From Mycolicibacter senuensis (lineage in GTDB: Bacteria; Actinomycetota; Actinomycetes; Mycobacteriales; Mycobacteriaceae), in contig NZ_LQPS01000036.1 in NCBI RefSeq assembly GCF_002101885.1, positions 62,001 through 126,000 of the forward strand: 64,000 nucleotides of DNA, read 5' to 3'. The notes beneath the pieces are model-generated. The model was not told where the DNA came from. It saw only the letters and a list, made by a program, of their open reading frames with translations, and did no database searches. Of this stretch, positions 44,093 through 52,520 are shown one piece after another. Positions within the stretch are counted from its first letter, which is position 1, and the number at the start of each line of letters is the position of its first letter. Made by a program: the position numbers and the translations under genes.

Positions 44093-45646
44093 TCACAGCT
44101 GGCATGACGCACCTGCCGGCGGCAACTGGAGGTCGATCAGGTAATCGGCGGCTGTCTCGTTGACGCACTGGTTGGTTCCGGCCATGACGATGGTGTGTCC
44201 TTCCCCTTCCACGGTAAGCAAGGCACTGCCGAGCGTCGCTGCCAGCTTGACGCCGCCGGCATGCGGTGTGGTGGGATCACCGGTGATCGACACGACCAGC
44301 GTGGGCGGTAGTCCCACGATGTCGTCCGCGTACGGGATGCCAAGCGTCGGCTGCGTCGGCCACTGTTCGCAACCGTCGCGGGCGCCAGTAAGAGCGACTC
44401 CGGGGTCCATGAAGGGTGCAGCGTCGAATATGCGGGCACGCAACGCATTACCCTCGTTCTCGCTGAGCCGTTCTTCATCCATGCAATTGATCGCGTAGAG
44501 CGCCTCGGCGAAATTGGGCCAACGCCCCTCGGCGTCGCGCAGCGAGAAGTCATAGTTGAGCTGTAGCAGTTCGTCGCCACGCCCCTGTTGCAACTGCGTT
44601 ATCCCAGTGATGATTCGGGGCCAAGCCGCTTGGCTGTAGAGACCGGAGATCACCCCGCCGATCGCTTCGTCGAACCCTAGATCGGAGTTCAACGCCGGCA
44701 CCGTCCTACCGTAGAGCGGGCGCACGATCTGGTGAAACACCTCGGTAGCCCTGGCCGGGTCGTCGCCCAGGGGACAGTCGACCTGCGTGGCACAGAACGC
44801 GGCCATCTGCTCGAAAGAGCGCTGGAACCCGGCGTACGCACCGACCCGGCGCGCGACGGTGCCCTGATTCGGATCGATGGCGCCGTCGAGCAGCATCGCG
44901 CGCACGTTCTGGGGGAACTGCTCGGCGTAGACGGCGCCCAGTCGCGTCCCGTAACTCTGCCCCAGGAAGGTGAGCTGTTCATCGCCGAGCACGGCCCGCA
45001 GTACGTCTATGTCACGCGCCGCATTGTGGGTGCCGACACTGGTCAGTACGTCGACGCCACCCGAGCGCTCGGCGCACCGATCGAGAATGTCTTTCGTGTC
45101 CTGTTCTGTCCATTGCACAGTGGTGCCCTGCGTGCTCAACAGGAACTCGCCACGATCTGCCTCGGCATCGGTGAAGCACTCGATGGCAGGGTCCGAGCTA
45201 CCCACGCCCCGCGGGTCGAAACCGACAAGGTCAAAACTTTCGGTCAGCCGAGCGTCCGGGAGCGACATCGCCATCGCCGCGGTGGCGAACAACCCGGAGC
45301 CGCCGGGTCCGCCGGGGTTTATCACCAGCGAGCCGACGGGCCGGCCTCGCGCGGGCACTCGCGCGACGGCGAGGCGGGCTGTGCTGCCGCCCGGATCCCG
45401 ATAATCGAGTGGCACTTCCAAGCGTCCACACTCAATAGTCGGCGTCCGGGCAAAGACGGCACTCTCGATCGAGGTGTTGGCATAACGCTCGCAGGCCTCC
45501 CAGGCGATCTGCTGAGAGTAGAACCGATCCAGGCCGGATGATGAGGGCGTTGTTGCCGGGGCGTCTGAAGTGCAGGCCGCCAACGTCATGGCCAAGGTGA
45601 GAACCGTGAGGGCAGCGAGAGTACGTGAACCACTGTGTATCTTCAC
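44093..45646 (-). CDS. Secreted lipoprotein alpha/beta hydrolase (tripeptidyl-aminopeptidase/CaeA-like)
   Basis: The 517-residue protein has a lipoprotein signal (LTLAMTLAAC, Cys25) and a two-part alpha/beta hydrolase. The oxyanion region is NPGGPGGSGL. The nucleophile is Ser231 in LGQSYGT, Asp is in SITGDPTTP, and His is in EGEGHT. A C-terminal cap (TAP-like C-terminal domain) includes four cysteines. Related M. tuberculosis proteins are Rv2223c/Rv2224c and Rv2672. It cleaves peptides or esters outside the cell. Its GTG start overlaps the tetR stop by 4 bp, so it is co-regulated with tetR. Confidence 0.88.
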   Translation of the reverse strand: MKIHSGSRTLAALTVLTLAMTLAACTSDAPATTPSSSGLDRFYSQQIAWEACERYANTSIESAVFARTPTIECGRLEVPLDYRDPGGSTARLAVARVPARGRPVGSLVINPGGPGGSGLFATAAMAMSLPDARLTESFDLVGFDPRGVGSSDPAIECFTDAEADRGEFLLSTQGTTVQWTEQDTKDILDRCAERSGGVDVLTSVGTHNAARDIDVLRAVLGDEQLTFLGQSYGTRLGAVYAEQFPQNVRAMLLDGAIDPNQGTVARRVGAYAGFQRSFEQMAAFCATQVDCPLGDDPARATEVFHQIVRPLYGRTVPALNSDLGFDEAIGGVISGLYSQAAWPRIITGITQLQQGRGDELLQLNYDFSLRDAEGRWPNFAEALYAINCMDEERLSENEGNALRARIFDAAPFMDPGVALTGARDGCEQWPTQPTLGIPYADDIVGLPPTLVVSITGDPTTPHAGGVKLAATLGSALLTVEGEGHTIVMAGTNQCVNETAADYLIDLQLPPAGASCQL

Positions 45647-46227
45647 CCCGGTTTGATTCCTTGGAACGCAATCTCCAGAACAGCGTCGATGTATCTGGGT
45701 TCGATCGGCATTGCGTGAAACATCCGGTACTCGATGACCCCGTAAAGCACATCGCGCAGAGTTCCCACGTCAGCGTCGGCGCGTATCTCGCCACGCTCCT
45801 GAGCCAGGGCGGCCCGCGCGCCGAACGCCGTGACGTTGGGTTCGACGATCTGGTCGAAGACGGCACGCAACAGGCCAGGGTCGGACTGGCCGGCGGCGAC
45901 CACGCCCCGATATGCCGCTCCGAAACCCGTGGTCGTGACGACCTCCAGGATCCCAGTCAGCTGAACCCGCAGGTCAGCCTTCAGGTCCCCGGTGTCTGGA
46001 AACGCGACTACGGGATCAAGACTCTGGGTGGCGGCTTCAAGCACCACCGCACCTTTGGAGGGCCACCAGCGGTAGATCGTCTGCTTGCCCACGCCGGCCC
46101 GCCTGGCAATCGCCTCGATCGAAACGTTGTCGTACCCTAGCTCGCCGATCAGGGAAATCGACGCCTCGAGGATGGCAAGACGCGAGTGTTCGTTGCGCCG
46201 GCTGGGGTCTCGGGGGCTTGCGCGCAT
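45643..46227 (-). CDS. TetR family transcriptional regulator
   Basis: The 194-residue regulator has an N-terminal TetR helix-turn-helix (ILEASISLIGELGYDNVSIEAIARRAGVGKQTIYRWWPSKGAVV) and a ligand-binding C-terminal domain of the TetR_C 11/16 type. It is divergent from the Rieske enzyme operon and flanks two copies of a palindrome that are its probable operators. The ATG is 6 nt after TAGGGT (leaderless), and its -35 touches the first operator, so autorepression is expected. Confidence 0.92.
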   Translation of the reverse strand: MRASPRDPSRRNEHSRLAILEASISLIGELGYDNVSIEAIARRAGVGKQTIYRWWPSKGAVVLEAATQSLDPVVAFPDTGDLKADLRVQLTGILEVVTTTGFGAAYRGVVAAGQSDPGLLRAVFDQIVEPNVTAFGARAALAQERGEIRADADVGTLRDVLYGVIEYRMFHAMPIEPRYIDAVLEIAFQGIKPG

Positions 46228-46260
46228 GCCAGAACCCTAATGAGGTCCGACAAATACAAC

Positions 46261-46303
46261 AAGACGGACCGGTCCGTCTTGACGCGAGACGGACCGGTCC
46301 GTA
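46261..46303. promoter_or_regulatory. Twin TetR operators
   Basis: A perfect 20-bp palindrome AAGACGGACCGGTCCGTCTT (46261-46280) and a second copy sharing AGACGGACCGGTCCGT (46287-46302, 14-bp perfect palindrome) are centred 25 bp apart. The first overlaps the -35 of both divergent promoters; the second fills the spacer of the rightward one. Confidence 0.85.
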
Positions 46304-46307
46304 TCGT
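46279..46307 (+). promoter_or_regulatory. Promoter of the Rieske-enzyme operon
   Basis: TTGACG and TATCGT are separated by exactly 17 bp. The second operator lies between them, so TetR binding would block polymerase. The predicted start near 46314 leaves a leader of about 60 nt with TAGGAG before the first ATG. Confidence 0.75.
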
Positions 46308-46374
46308 CAGGATCCTTAGCCGGGTTGAAGCAGACGCACTTTTGATCAGTCAACTACTAGGAGCAGCCACGATC

Positions 46375-48003
46375 ATGACGCCCGAGTCGACAACCGGCCT
46401 GCGAGTGGCATCGCTTTCAGACCTGGCTGAGGGCGAGCCATTCGCCGCGAAAGTGTCCGGCGTGGACCTTGTCCTGATCCTCCGCGGCAACGACGTCTCC
46501 GCGCTTTACGGGCGCTGCGCACATCGCGGGGCCCTCATGTCCGATGGGCATATCGACGGAAACGATCTGGTGTGCACGGTTCACGGCTGGCGCTACGCGG
46601 CTGACACCGGCGTCTCACCGGTCAACCCATCGGTCGCCCTGACGAAGTTCCCCGCCTGGGTATCCGATGATTCGGTATACGTCGACGAGTCCACGGTGAC
46701 CGCCTTCGCCGACACCAATCCGCAGAACTATGACGACGACGGCTACCAGGGCACTTGGATCAAGCCGACGGACACCGCCGAGGAACCCTTCATCACCGCG
46801 ATCCACGAGTTCGCCGCGCACGGACTGAGCAGGGTCGGCGACCACGGGCCGACGGCAGCGATGGGAGTTCCGCGCAACGAGCTGCCCTCGTGGGATTCGA
46901 TCCAGCTTGTCACCGCGCAACTCGCACGACCGCCACTGCTTGACGACGAGCCGGTGAGCACCGAGACCGTGATCGGCCCGGGCGCCAAGCGGCCACTGAC
47001 TCTCGACATCCCGATCTTCGTCAGTGACATGAGCTTCGGTGCCCTGTCCGAAGAGGCCAAGACAGCATTGGCGGCGGGAGCCGAGCTTGCCGGCACGGGA
47101 ATCTGCTCGGGCGAGGGAGGCATGCTGCCCGAGGAGCAGCACCAGAATTCGAGGTACTTCTACGAATTGGCCTCCGGGCGCTTCGGATGGAGCTTTGACC
47201 ACCTGCGCAAGGTGCAGGCCTTCCACTTCAAGGGCGGGCAAGGCGCAAAGACCGGCACCGGCGGCCACCTTCCCGGGGAGAAGGTCGTGGGGAAGATCGC
47301 CGAGGTGCGGAATTTGCCGGCCGGCACGGCGGCGATCTCTCCGGCACGGTTCCCGGAGTGGACATCGCTGGACCAGTTCAAAGACTTCGCAACGCAGGTT
47401 CGCGAGGCCTCCGGCGGTATCCCGATCGGATACAAGATGAGCGCACAACACATCGAACGCGATATCGACGCCGCACTCGAGATCGGCGTCGACTACATCA
47501 TCCTCGACGGCCGTGGCGGCGGGACCGGTGCTGCCCCAACGATTTTCCGCGACAATATCTCCGTGCCGACCATCCCGGCGTTGGCGAGGGCGCGGCGGCA
47601 CCTGGACCGGTCCCAGGCAAGCCTGGTCACCCTCGCTGTCACAGGGGGAATCCGTACCCCGGCGGACATGGTCAAAGCTCTGAGCCTGGGAGCCGACGCG
47701 ATCGGGATTTCCAACGCCGCGCTACAGGCCATCGGCTGCGTCGGGATGCGCGCCTGCCACACCAATACCTGCCCGGTCGGCATCGCCACCCAAGACCCCC
47801 GACTGCGGGCCCGGCTGCCCGTGCAACGTGCCGCCGAACGATTGAACCGGTACCTGCGTTCGGTGGTGGAACTGATGGTGCTGCTCGCCCGGGCCTGCGG
47901 GCACCGGCGCCTCGCCGACTTCCAACTCGAAGACCTCGTGACATTCGACCGCGACTTCGCCTACCTCAGCGGGGTCCCCTACGCAGGAGTGAAACCACTG
48001 TGA
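46375..48003 (+). CDS. Rieske [2Fe-2S] domain fused to FMN-binding glutamate-synthase-like domain
   Basis: The 542-residue fusion protein has an N-terminal Rieske domain with Cys48-x-His50 and Cys67-x2-His70. It is followed from about 150 by a GltB-type FMN barrel (DIPIFVSDMSFGALSEEAKTAL, GQGAKTGTGGHLPGEKV, DGRGGGTGAAP). The three cysteines for a [3Fe-4S] cluster are at 455, 461 and 466 (CVGMRACHTNTC). No glutaminase domain is present, so glutamate synthesis from glutamine is unlikely. It should pass electrons between Rieske, 3Fe-4S and FMN in an unknown redox reaction. It heads a TetR-controlled operon. Confidence 0.88.
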   Translation: MTPESTTGLRVASLSDLAEGEPFAAKVSGVDLVLILRGNDVSALYGRCAHRGALMSDGHIDGNDLVCTVHGWRYAADTGVSPVNPSVALTKFPAWVSDDSVYVDESTVTAFADTNPQNYDDDGYQGTWIKPTDTAEEPFITAIHEFAAHGLSRVGDHGPTAAMGVPRNELPSWDSIQLVTAQLARPPLLDDEPVSTETVIGPGAKRPLTLDIPIFVSDMSFGALSEEAKTALAAGAELAGTGICSGEGGMLPEEQHQNSRYFYELASGRFGWSFDHLRKVQAFHFKGGQGAKTGTGGHLPGEKVVGKIAEVRNLPAGTAAISPARFPEWTSLDQFKDFATQVREASGGIPIGYKMSAQHIERDIDAALEIGVDYIILDGRGGGTGAAPTIFRDNISVPTIPALARARRHLDRSQASLVTLAVTGGIRTPADMVKALSLGADAIGISNAALQAIGCVGMRACHTNTCPVGIATQDPRLRARLPVQRAAERLNRYLRSVVELMVLLARACGHRRLADFQLEDLVTFDRDFAYLSGVPYAGVKPL

Positions 48004-49979
48004 CTGTTGAGAAGAACCCGCCCGCTGAGACCGATGACCAGCGACGGGACGTGCACTGGCACAAGGTCGCCGATCCCGACGGGCTTGACGAGGGCGAAGT
48101 CACGTCCTGCCCGGCCGGGCGCAAGACCGTCGCCCTGACCAAGCTGCACGGCCGGTACGGTGCTATCGACAACCGCTGCCCGCATCAAGGCGGACCGCTC
48201 GGGCAAGGAACGGTGGAGAACGACCAAATCCGTTGTCCATGGCACGGTTTCGATTTCGACCCCTTCACCGGGAAGGCCGCAGGCGGACCTGATTTCGATG
48301 TCCCCACCTATCCGGTCGAAGCCCGCGACGATGGCGTCTACGTCGGGATTCCCGAACCCAGCCCACGCAATCGGACGATCAGCGACGTGCTGGTCGAGAC
48401 GATGGCCAATTGGGGCGTGGACACGGTTTTCGGCATGGTCGGTCATTCGAACCTCGGCATTGCCGAGGCATTGCACCGTGCTGAAACCGCTGGGAAAATC
48501 CGGTATTTCGGCATCCGACATGAAGGGGCAGCGGCGTTCGCCGCCGCAGCCTATGGGAAACTCACCGGCCGGCCCGCGGCATGCTTCGGTATCGCCGGCC
48601 CGGGTTCGACAAACCTGTTGACCGGGCTCTACGACGCGAAATCCGACCGTGCCCCGGTGCTCGCGCTATCCGGAAACGTCGACTCGTCGGTGGCCGGCAA
48701 GGGCGCCTTTCAAGACATCGACCTGCTTGCGGCTTTCGCCGACGTTGCCGTCTATTCGACGATGGTGCGGGCCAACTCCGATCACGCGGAGTTGATGACG
48801 CTGGCGCTCAAACACGCGATCCTGCAGCGCGGTGTCGGCCACCTGGTCGTGCCGGACGAAGTGCAGGTGATCGAGGCCCCCAACGTTCGGTCCTCAGGGC
48901 CTCAGGGCCGGATGCCGGACCTTCGGGTGGCGCCCCCCGCGGTACCGCTCGTGCAGGCTCTTGACGCGATTGAAGCCGCGACCCGACCGGTGATCGTCGT
49001 CGGTGCCGGCGCGAAGTTCGACATGGTGGCCGTTGTCGCGCTCGCCGAACGTCTGAACGCGCCGGTGTTGACCACGTTCAAGGCCAAGGGGCAGATCTCC
49101 GACACACATCCCTTGGCCTGCGGTGTGCTGGGCCGTTCCGGCACACCTGTCGCCTCGTGGATGATGAACAAGGCCGATCTGCTGCTGGTGTTCGGCGCGT
49201 CCTTCTCCAATCACACCGGCATCTCCCCGTACAAGCCAACCGTCCAGGTCGATACCGACCCGCTGGCCCTTGGTCGATTCGTCCCCGTGACGGTTCCGGT
49301 GCTCGGCGACGTGGGGGTAACCGCCTCCGCTTTGTGGGAGCGAGTGCGCCCCCACCCGGCACTGGCCGATCAGCGTCCAGAAATCGCTCAACGATGGTCG
49401 GTGTGGCGGGCGGAAAAGACCCGTCGAGCCACGAAGGACCCCGATGCGGGGGTGGCTCCCGCGACGATCTTTCAAGAGCTCAACCGCCTTGTTCCGGCGA
49501 ACGCCGTCCTCGCCGTTGACGTGGGCAACCATGCGTACTCGTTCGGTCGATATTTCGAGACCAAAGAGCAGGCTGTCCTGATGTCGGGATATCTGGGCTC
49601 AATCGGCTTCGGATACCCCGCCGCGATGGGCGCCTGGGCCGCCGCCCCCGACCGGCCGATTGTCGCCGTCACCGGCGACGGGGGGTTCGGACAATACCTC
49701 GCCGAGGTCACCACCGCGGTCAAGTACGGCATGAATATCACCCATATCCTGCTCAACAACGCCGAACTCGCCAAGATCAGCCAGGAGCAGCAGTCCTCCG
49801 AATACGAGGTCTGGCAGACATCGCTGCACAACCCCGACTTCGCCGCTTACGCGCGGAGCTGCGGCGCCTACGGCAGACGGGTCACCGATCCGGCGGAGTT
49901 GAATTCAGCCATCGCAGAAGCCCTCAACCACCCCGGGCCGGCAGTAGTCGAGATTCTGACCGATCCGAGTGCCCACTAG
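48000..49979 (+). CDS. Rieske [2Fe-2S] domain fused to thiamine-diphosphate-dependent enzyme (pyruvate-oxidase-like)
   Basis: The 659-residue fusion protein has a Rieske domain with Cys60-x-His62 and Cys79-x2-His82. From about 120 a three-domain ThDP enzyme follows. The activating glutamate is in GIRHEGAAAFAAAAYGKL, the central domain is RPVIVVGAGAKFDMVAVV, and the ThDP/Mg motif runs VTGDGGFGQYLAEV to LLNNAELAKI. The family decarboxylates 2-oxo acids. The attached iron-sulfur domain suggests the electrons go to a redox partner rather than to oxygen. Its GTG overlaps the previous stop by 4 bp. The precise substrate is unknown. Confidence 0.88.
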   Translation: MTVEKNPPAETDDQRRDVHWHKVADPDGLDEGEVTSCPAGRKTVALTKLHGRYGAIDNRCPHQGGPLGQGTVENDQIRCPWHGFDFDPFTGKAAGGPDFDVPTYPVEARDDGVYVGIPEPSPRNRTISDVLVETMANWGVDTVFGMVGHSNLGIAEALHRAETAGKIRYFGIRHEGAAAFAAAAYGKLTGRPAACFGIAGPGSTNLLTGLYDAKSDRAPVLALSGNVDSSVAGKGAFQDIDLLAAFADVAVYSTMVRANSDHAELMTLALKHAILQRGVGHLVVPDEVQVIEAPNVRSSGPQGRMPDLRVAPPAVPLVQALDAIEAATRPVIVVGAGAKFDMVAVVALAERLNAPVLTTFKAKGQISDTHPLACGVLGRSGTPVASWMMNKADLLLVFGASFSNHTGISPYKPTVQVDTDPLALGRFVPVTVPVLGDVGVTASALWERVRPHPALADQRPEIAQRWSVWRAEKTRRATKDPDAGVAPATIFQELNRLVPANAVLAVDVGNHAYSFGRYFETKEQAVLMSGYLGSIGFGYPAAMGAWAAAPDRPIVAVTGDGGFGQYLAEVTTAVKYGMNITHILLNNAELAKISQEQQSSEYEVWQTSLHNPDFAAYARSCGAYGRRVTDPAELNSAIAEALNHPGPAVVEILTDPSAH

Positions 49980-50006
49980 TGGACGCAACACCGACTGGAG
50001 GTTCGT

Positions 50007-50750
50007 ATGTCGTTCTTGGCAGGTAGGACTGCACTGGTCACGGGAGCAACGTCGGGCATAGGCCTGGCCGGGGCGCGCGCTCTCGCGAAAGAGGGAGCCT
50101 ACGTCTTCCTGGTGGGACGTCGCGAAGACGCCCTCGAAGAGGCAGTCGCCGCCATCGGCACCGGCCAGGCCAGCTACATTCCAGCCGACGTGACCAAGCC
50201 TGCTGATCTCGGCCGCGTCGCATCCACCATCGAGGCCACCGGACGCAAACTCGACATCGTCTTCGCCAATGCGGGTATCGCCGAGATCGCGGCCCTGGAA
50301 GACATCACCTGGGAGCACTACGCCAAGACGTTCAACACCAACGTCGGCGGGATCATCTTCACGGTGCAGTCTGTCCTTCCGCTGCTCAACCAAGGCGCAT
50401 CGGTCATCCTGTGCGGTTCCGCCGGTGACGTGAAGGCGTCTCCCGGCACGAGCGTCTACGCCGCTTCCAAGACCGCAATCCGGTCCCTCGCCCGCAGTTG
50501 GGCCGCGGAACTCGTCGACCGGAAGATCCGCGTCAACGTCGTCGCTCCGGGGCTTACAGAGACACCTGGCCTGGCCGACCTCTTCGCCGGGTCCGACGAC
50601 GCACTGGCGGCGGTGACCTCCACAGTGCCGATGAAGCGCCGTGCGCAGCCGGAGGAGATCGGCAGCGCGGTCACCTTCCTCGCCTCCGACGGCAGCTCCT
50701 TCATGACCGGCTCGGAGGTCTACGTCGATGGTGGCGCCAGCCAATTCTGA
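50007..50750 (+). CDS. SDR family oxidoreductase
   Basis: The 247-residue classical SDR has LVTGATSGIGLAGARAL, VFANAGIAEI, the catalytic serine in VILCGSAGDVKA, YAASKTAIRSLA, and the C-terminal GSEVYVDGGASQF. It would interconvert an alcohol and a ketone/aldehyde with NAD(P)H. It starts 27 bp after the ThDP enzyme gene with GGAGG upstream, so it belongs to the same TetR-controlled operon and may act on the same substrate series. Confidence 0.9.
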   Translation: MSFLAGRTALVTGATSGIGLAGARALAKEGAYVFLVGRREDALEEAVAAIGTGQASYIPADVTKPADLGRVASTIEATGRKLDIVFANAGIAEIAALEDITWEHYAKTFNTNVGGIIFTVQSVLPLLNQGASVILCGSAGDVKASPGTSVYAASKTAIRSLARSWAAELVDRKIRVNVVAPGLTETPGLADLFAGSDDALAAVTSTVPMKRRAQPEEIGSAVTFLASDGSSFMTGSEVYVDGGASQF

Positions 50751-51199
50751 TGCCCACCGACACGTCCGCTGCGGCGGGAGTACCGGGGACTCCCACCCTG
50801 GCGGAGGACCTGCTGCTCCTGCTGTTTCAACCCGACTCCGGAATGATCGCGGGCGAGACCACCATCTTCTCCGTGTTGGGCGCAGCCATGCTTCAGCCTT
50901 GGTTGAAGGCCAAAACGGGCGTCGATCCGGGCTCCTCAAGGATGTTCGCAACGTCCTCGTCGACTACACCGAGCCGACGCCCAGGGTCGCCGCCCTGGCG
51001 GCATTGGTCTGGGGCAGCGGCGCGCTCCCCGATTTCGACCCGGTGATCGGCGTGGAACCCGTCAGTTATCGCTCGCGCAAGGGAACTCGACCGCGGCAAT
51101 TGGGGCGCCGCGGCTGCCGGCGAAGCGGTGACCCGCACGATGACCGCAATCATCGTCAACAGTGTGATCGTCACCGCCGCTGTGCACCCACCGCAGTGA
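50750..51199 (+). pseudogene. Decayed GPP34/GOLPH3-like gene
   Basis: The first frame starts ATG overlapping the SDR stop and reads TPTLAEDLLLLLFQPDSGMIAGETTIFSVLGAAML, the start of an actinobacterial GPP34 protein. Similarity then jumps at about 50915-50935 to GLLKDVRNVLVDYTEPTPRVAALAAL in another frame. It jumps again to RELDRGNWGAAAAGEAVTRTMTAI in the first frame, ending at a natural stop. An internal deletion of roughly 70-80 codons plus frameshifts is implied. Intact members bind phosphoinositide-type lipids. Confidence 0.75.
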
Positions 51200-51280
51200 C
51201 GAATTCGGCCATCCGATTCGCAGACCATCACCGCCGGCCCACCCCGTGCGATGTCCCGCTCACGATCCAGTCCGACGGCT

Positions 51281-51321
51281 GTCACGATCGCGAACGGGAT
51301 CGACGCGCGGCTGCCCAGCGT
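51281..51321 (+). repeat. 41-bp direct repeat, right copy (att-like)
   Basis: This is identical to the 3' end of the lipoprotein gene (44018-44058) and encodes its last residues (VTIANGIDARLPSV) with a stop, but it has no gene attached. It marks the right edge of the inferred island, 9 bp before the end of the convergent LLM gene. Confidence 0.95.
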
Positions 51322-51329
51322 CTGACCTG

Positions 51330-52475
51330 TCAGAGCTTCTTGAGTCCCCGCACGATCCGGTAGAACGGCACGGTAGCGGCCAATCCGTTACGCAGACTGC
51401 GTTGCAGCCCACTGAAGTTCGCCAGCACCAGGTAGCGAACCCCGCAGTCGCGCCACTGCGCCACCTGATCGATGACCTCGCGAGGGGTACCGACCAGAGC
51501 CGTGCCTCGTAACAGTTCCGGGGAGATGCCCTTGATGTGGGACAGTGCGGTCTGCTCGTCCCAATCCTGCGGCAAAATATCCTGCCCGCCGGCGAAACCG
51601 ACACCCAACGGGTGCTGCGCGCCGTGTTGGGCGAAGAACTCGTCGTTGGCGTTGAGCGCCCACGCCCTGACCATCTCCGATTCCAGTGCCTCGTCCACCT
51701 GGGCTGCGCTGCGACCGGTCACCACCCCTATCCACAGCGCCGGGACGATGGCGAGCGGATCGCGTCCGGCATCGGAGGCCGCGGCACGAACGACGTCCAG
51801 ACGCTCGGCATACTCGTGGGGTTGGTGCGGCGAGGCCGGCAAGAAGCCGTCGGCGTAGCGGCCCACCGCACGCAGCATGCGCGGACCGTGCGCGGCAATC
51901 CAGATCGGCGGCCACTTACCGCGGTAGGGCGGCAGGTCGAACAGGGCGTTGCGCAACGGGAAGTAGGGGGAATCCCGGTTGACCAGTGCCCCATAGGAAT
52001 CCCACAACGCCCTGATGGTGGCCATCGCCTCTTCGAACCGGGCGACCGGCTTGGACCAGTCCACCCCGTAGGGCTCATTGCCCTCCCGCTCGCCGGTGCC
52101 GATACCGAGGATGGCCCGGCCCCGGGTGAGCAGGTGCAGGGTTGCCGCGGCTTGGGCGGTGACTGCCGGATTGCGCCGGCCGGCGTCGGTCACCGAGGTG
52201 CCCAGCCGCAGCCGGGCCACGCGGTTGCGGGCGGCGATGTGCCCGAGCATGGTCCACGGCTCCAGGTAGGCGTCCACCGACGGCATGATCTTGGTCAGGC
52301 CGACGTATTTGGGCTGCCACAGCGCCCGCGGGAACAGCGCGTTGAGATGGTCGGGCACCCAGAGCGAGTCGACTTGGCCGGCCACCGCGCTCAGGTAGTT
52401 GACCCTGGTGATGGTGTCGACGGCCGGGCGCGCGGCCATGGCGGGATCTTGAACACCCACACCGAATCCGGCCAT
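51330..52475 (-). CDS. LLM-class flavin/F420-dependent oxidoreductase
   Basis: The 381-residue luciferase-like TIM barrel reads VDSLWVPDHLNALFPRALW near the start, RLRLGTSVTDAGRRNPAVTAQAAATLHLLTRGR in the middle, and PPIWIAAHGPRMLRAVGRYADGFLP further on. These are typical of F420-dependent oxidoreductases such as the phthiodiolone ketoreductase group. Cofactor F420 is likely given the organism, but the substrate is unknown. It lies 45 bp upstream of... the menC stop region on the same strand is downstream of menC, so co-transcription with menC is possible. Confidence 0.87.
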   Translation of the reverse strand: MAGFGVGVQDPAMAARPAVDTITRVNYLSAVAGQVDSLWVPDHLNALFPRALWQPKYVGLTKIMPSVDAYLEPWTMLGHIAARNRVARLRLGTSVTDAGRRNPAVTAQAAATLHLLTRGRAILGIGTGEREGNEPYGVDWSKPVARFEEAMATIRALWDSYGALVNRDSPYFPLRNALFDLPPYRGKWPPIWIAAHGPRMLRAVGRYADGFLPASPHQPHEYAERLDVVRAAASDAGRDPLAIVPALWIGVVTGRSAAQVDEALESEMVRAWALNANDEFFAQHGAQHPLGVGFAGGQDILPQDWDEQTALSHIKGISPELLRGTALVGTPREVIDQVAQWRDCGVRYLVLANFSGLQRSLRNGLAATVPFYRIVRGLKKL

Positions 52476-52520
52476 TGGCGCACTGTGCCCCGACGGCGCC
52501 GGCCTGCCAAGAGTAAGCGC

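Noticed and set aside
46234..46255. TTGTCGGAC upstream of tetR as another PafBC promoter
   Set aside because: The spacing to TAGGGT is 5 nt, not the required 8, and the element overlaps an ordinary -35/-10 arrangement.
44063..51280. Integrase, transposase or inverted-repeat ends inside the island
   Set aside because: None of the frames shows such motifs; mobility is inferred only from the flanking repeat and gene content.
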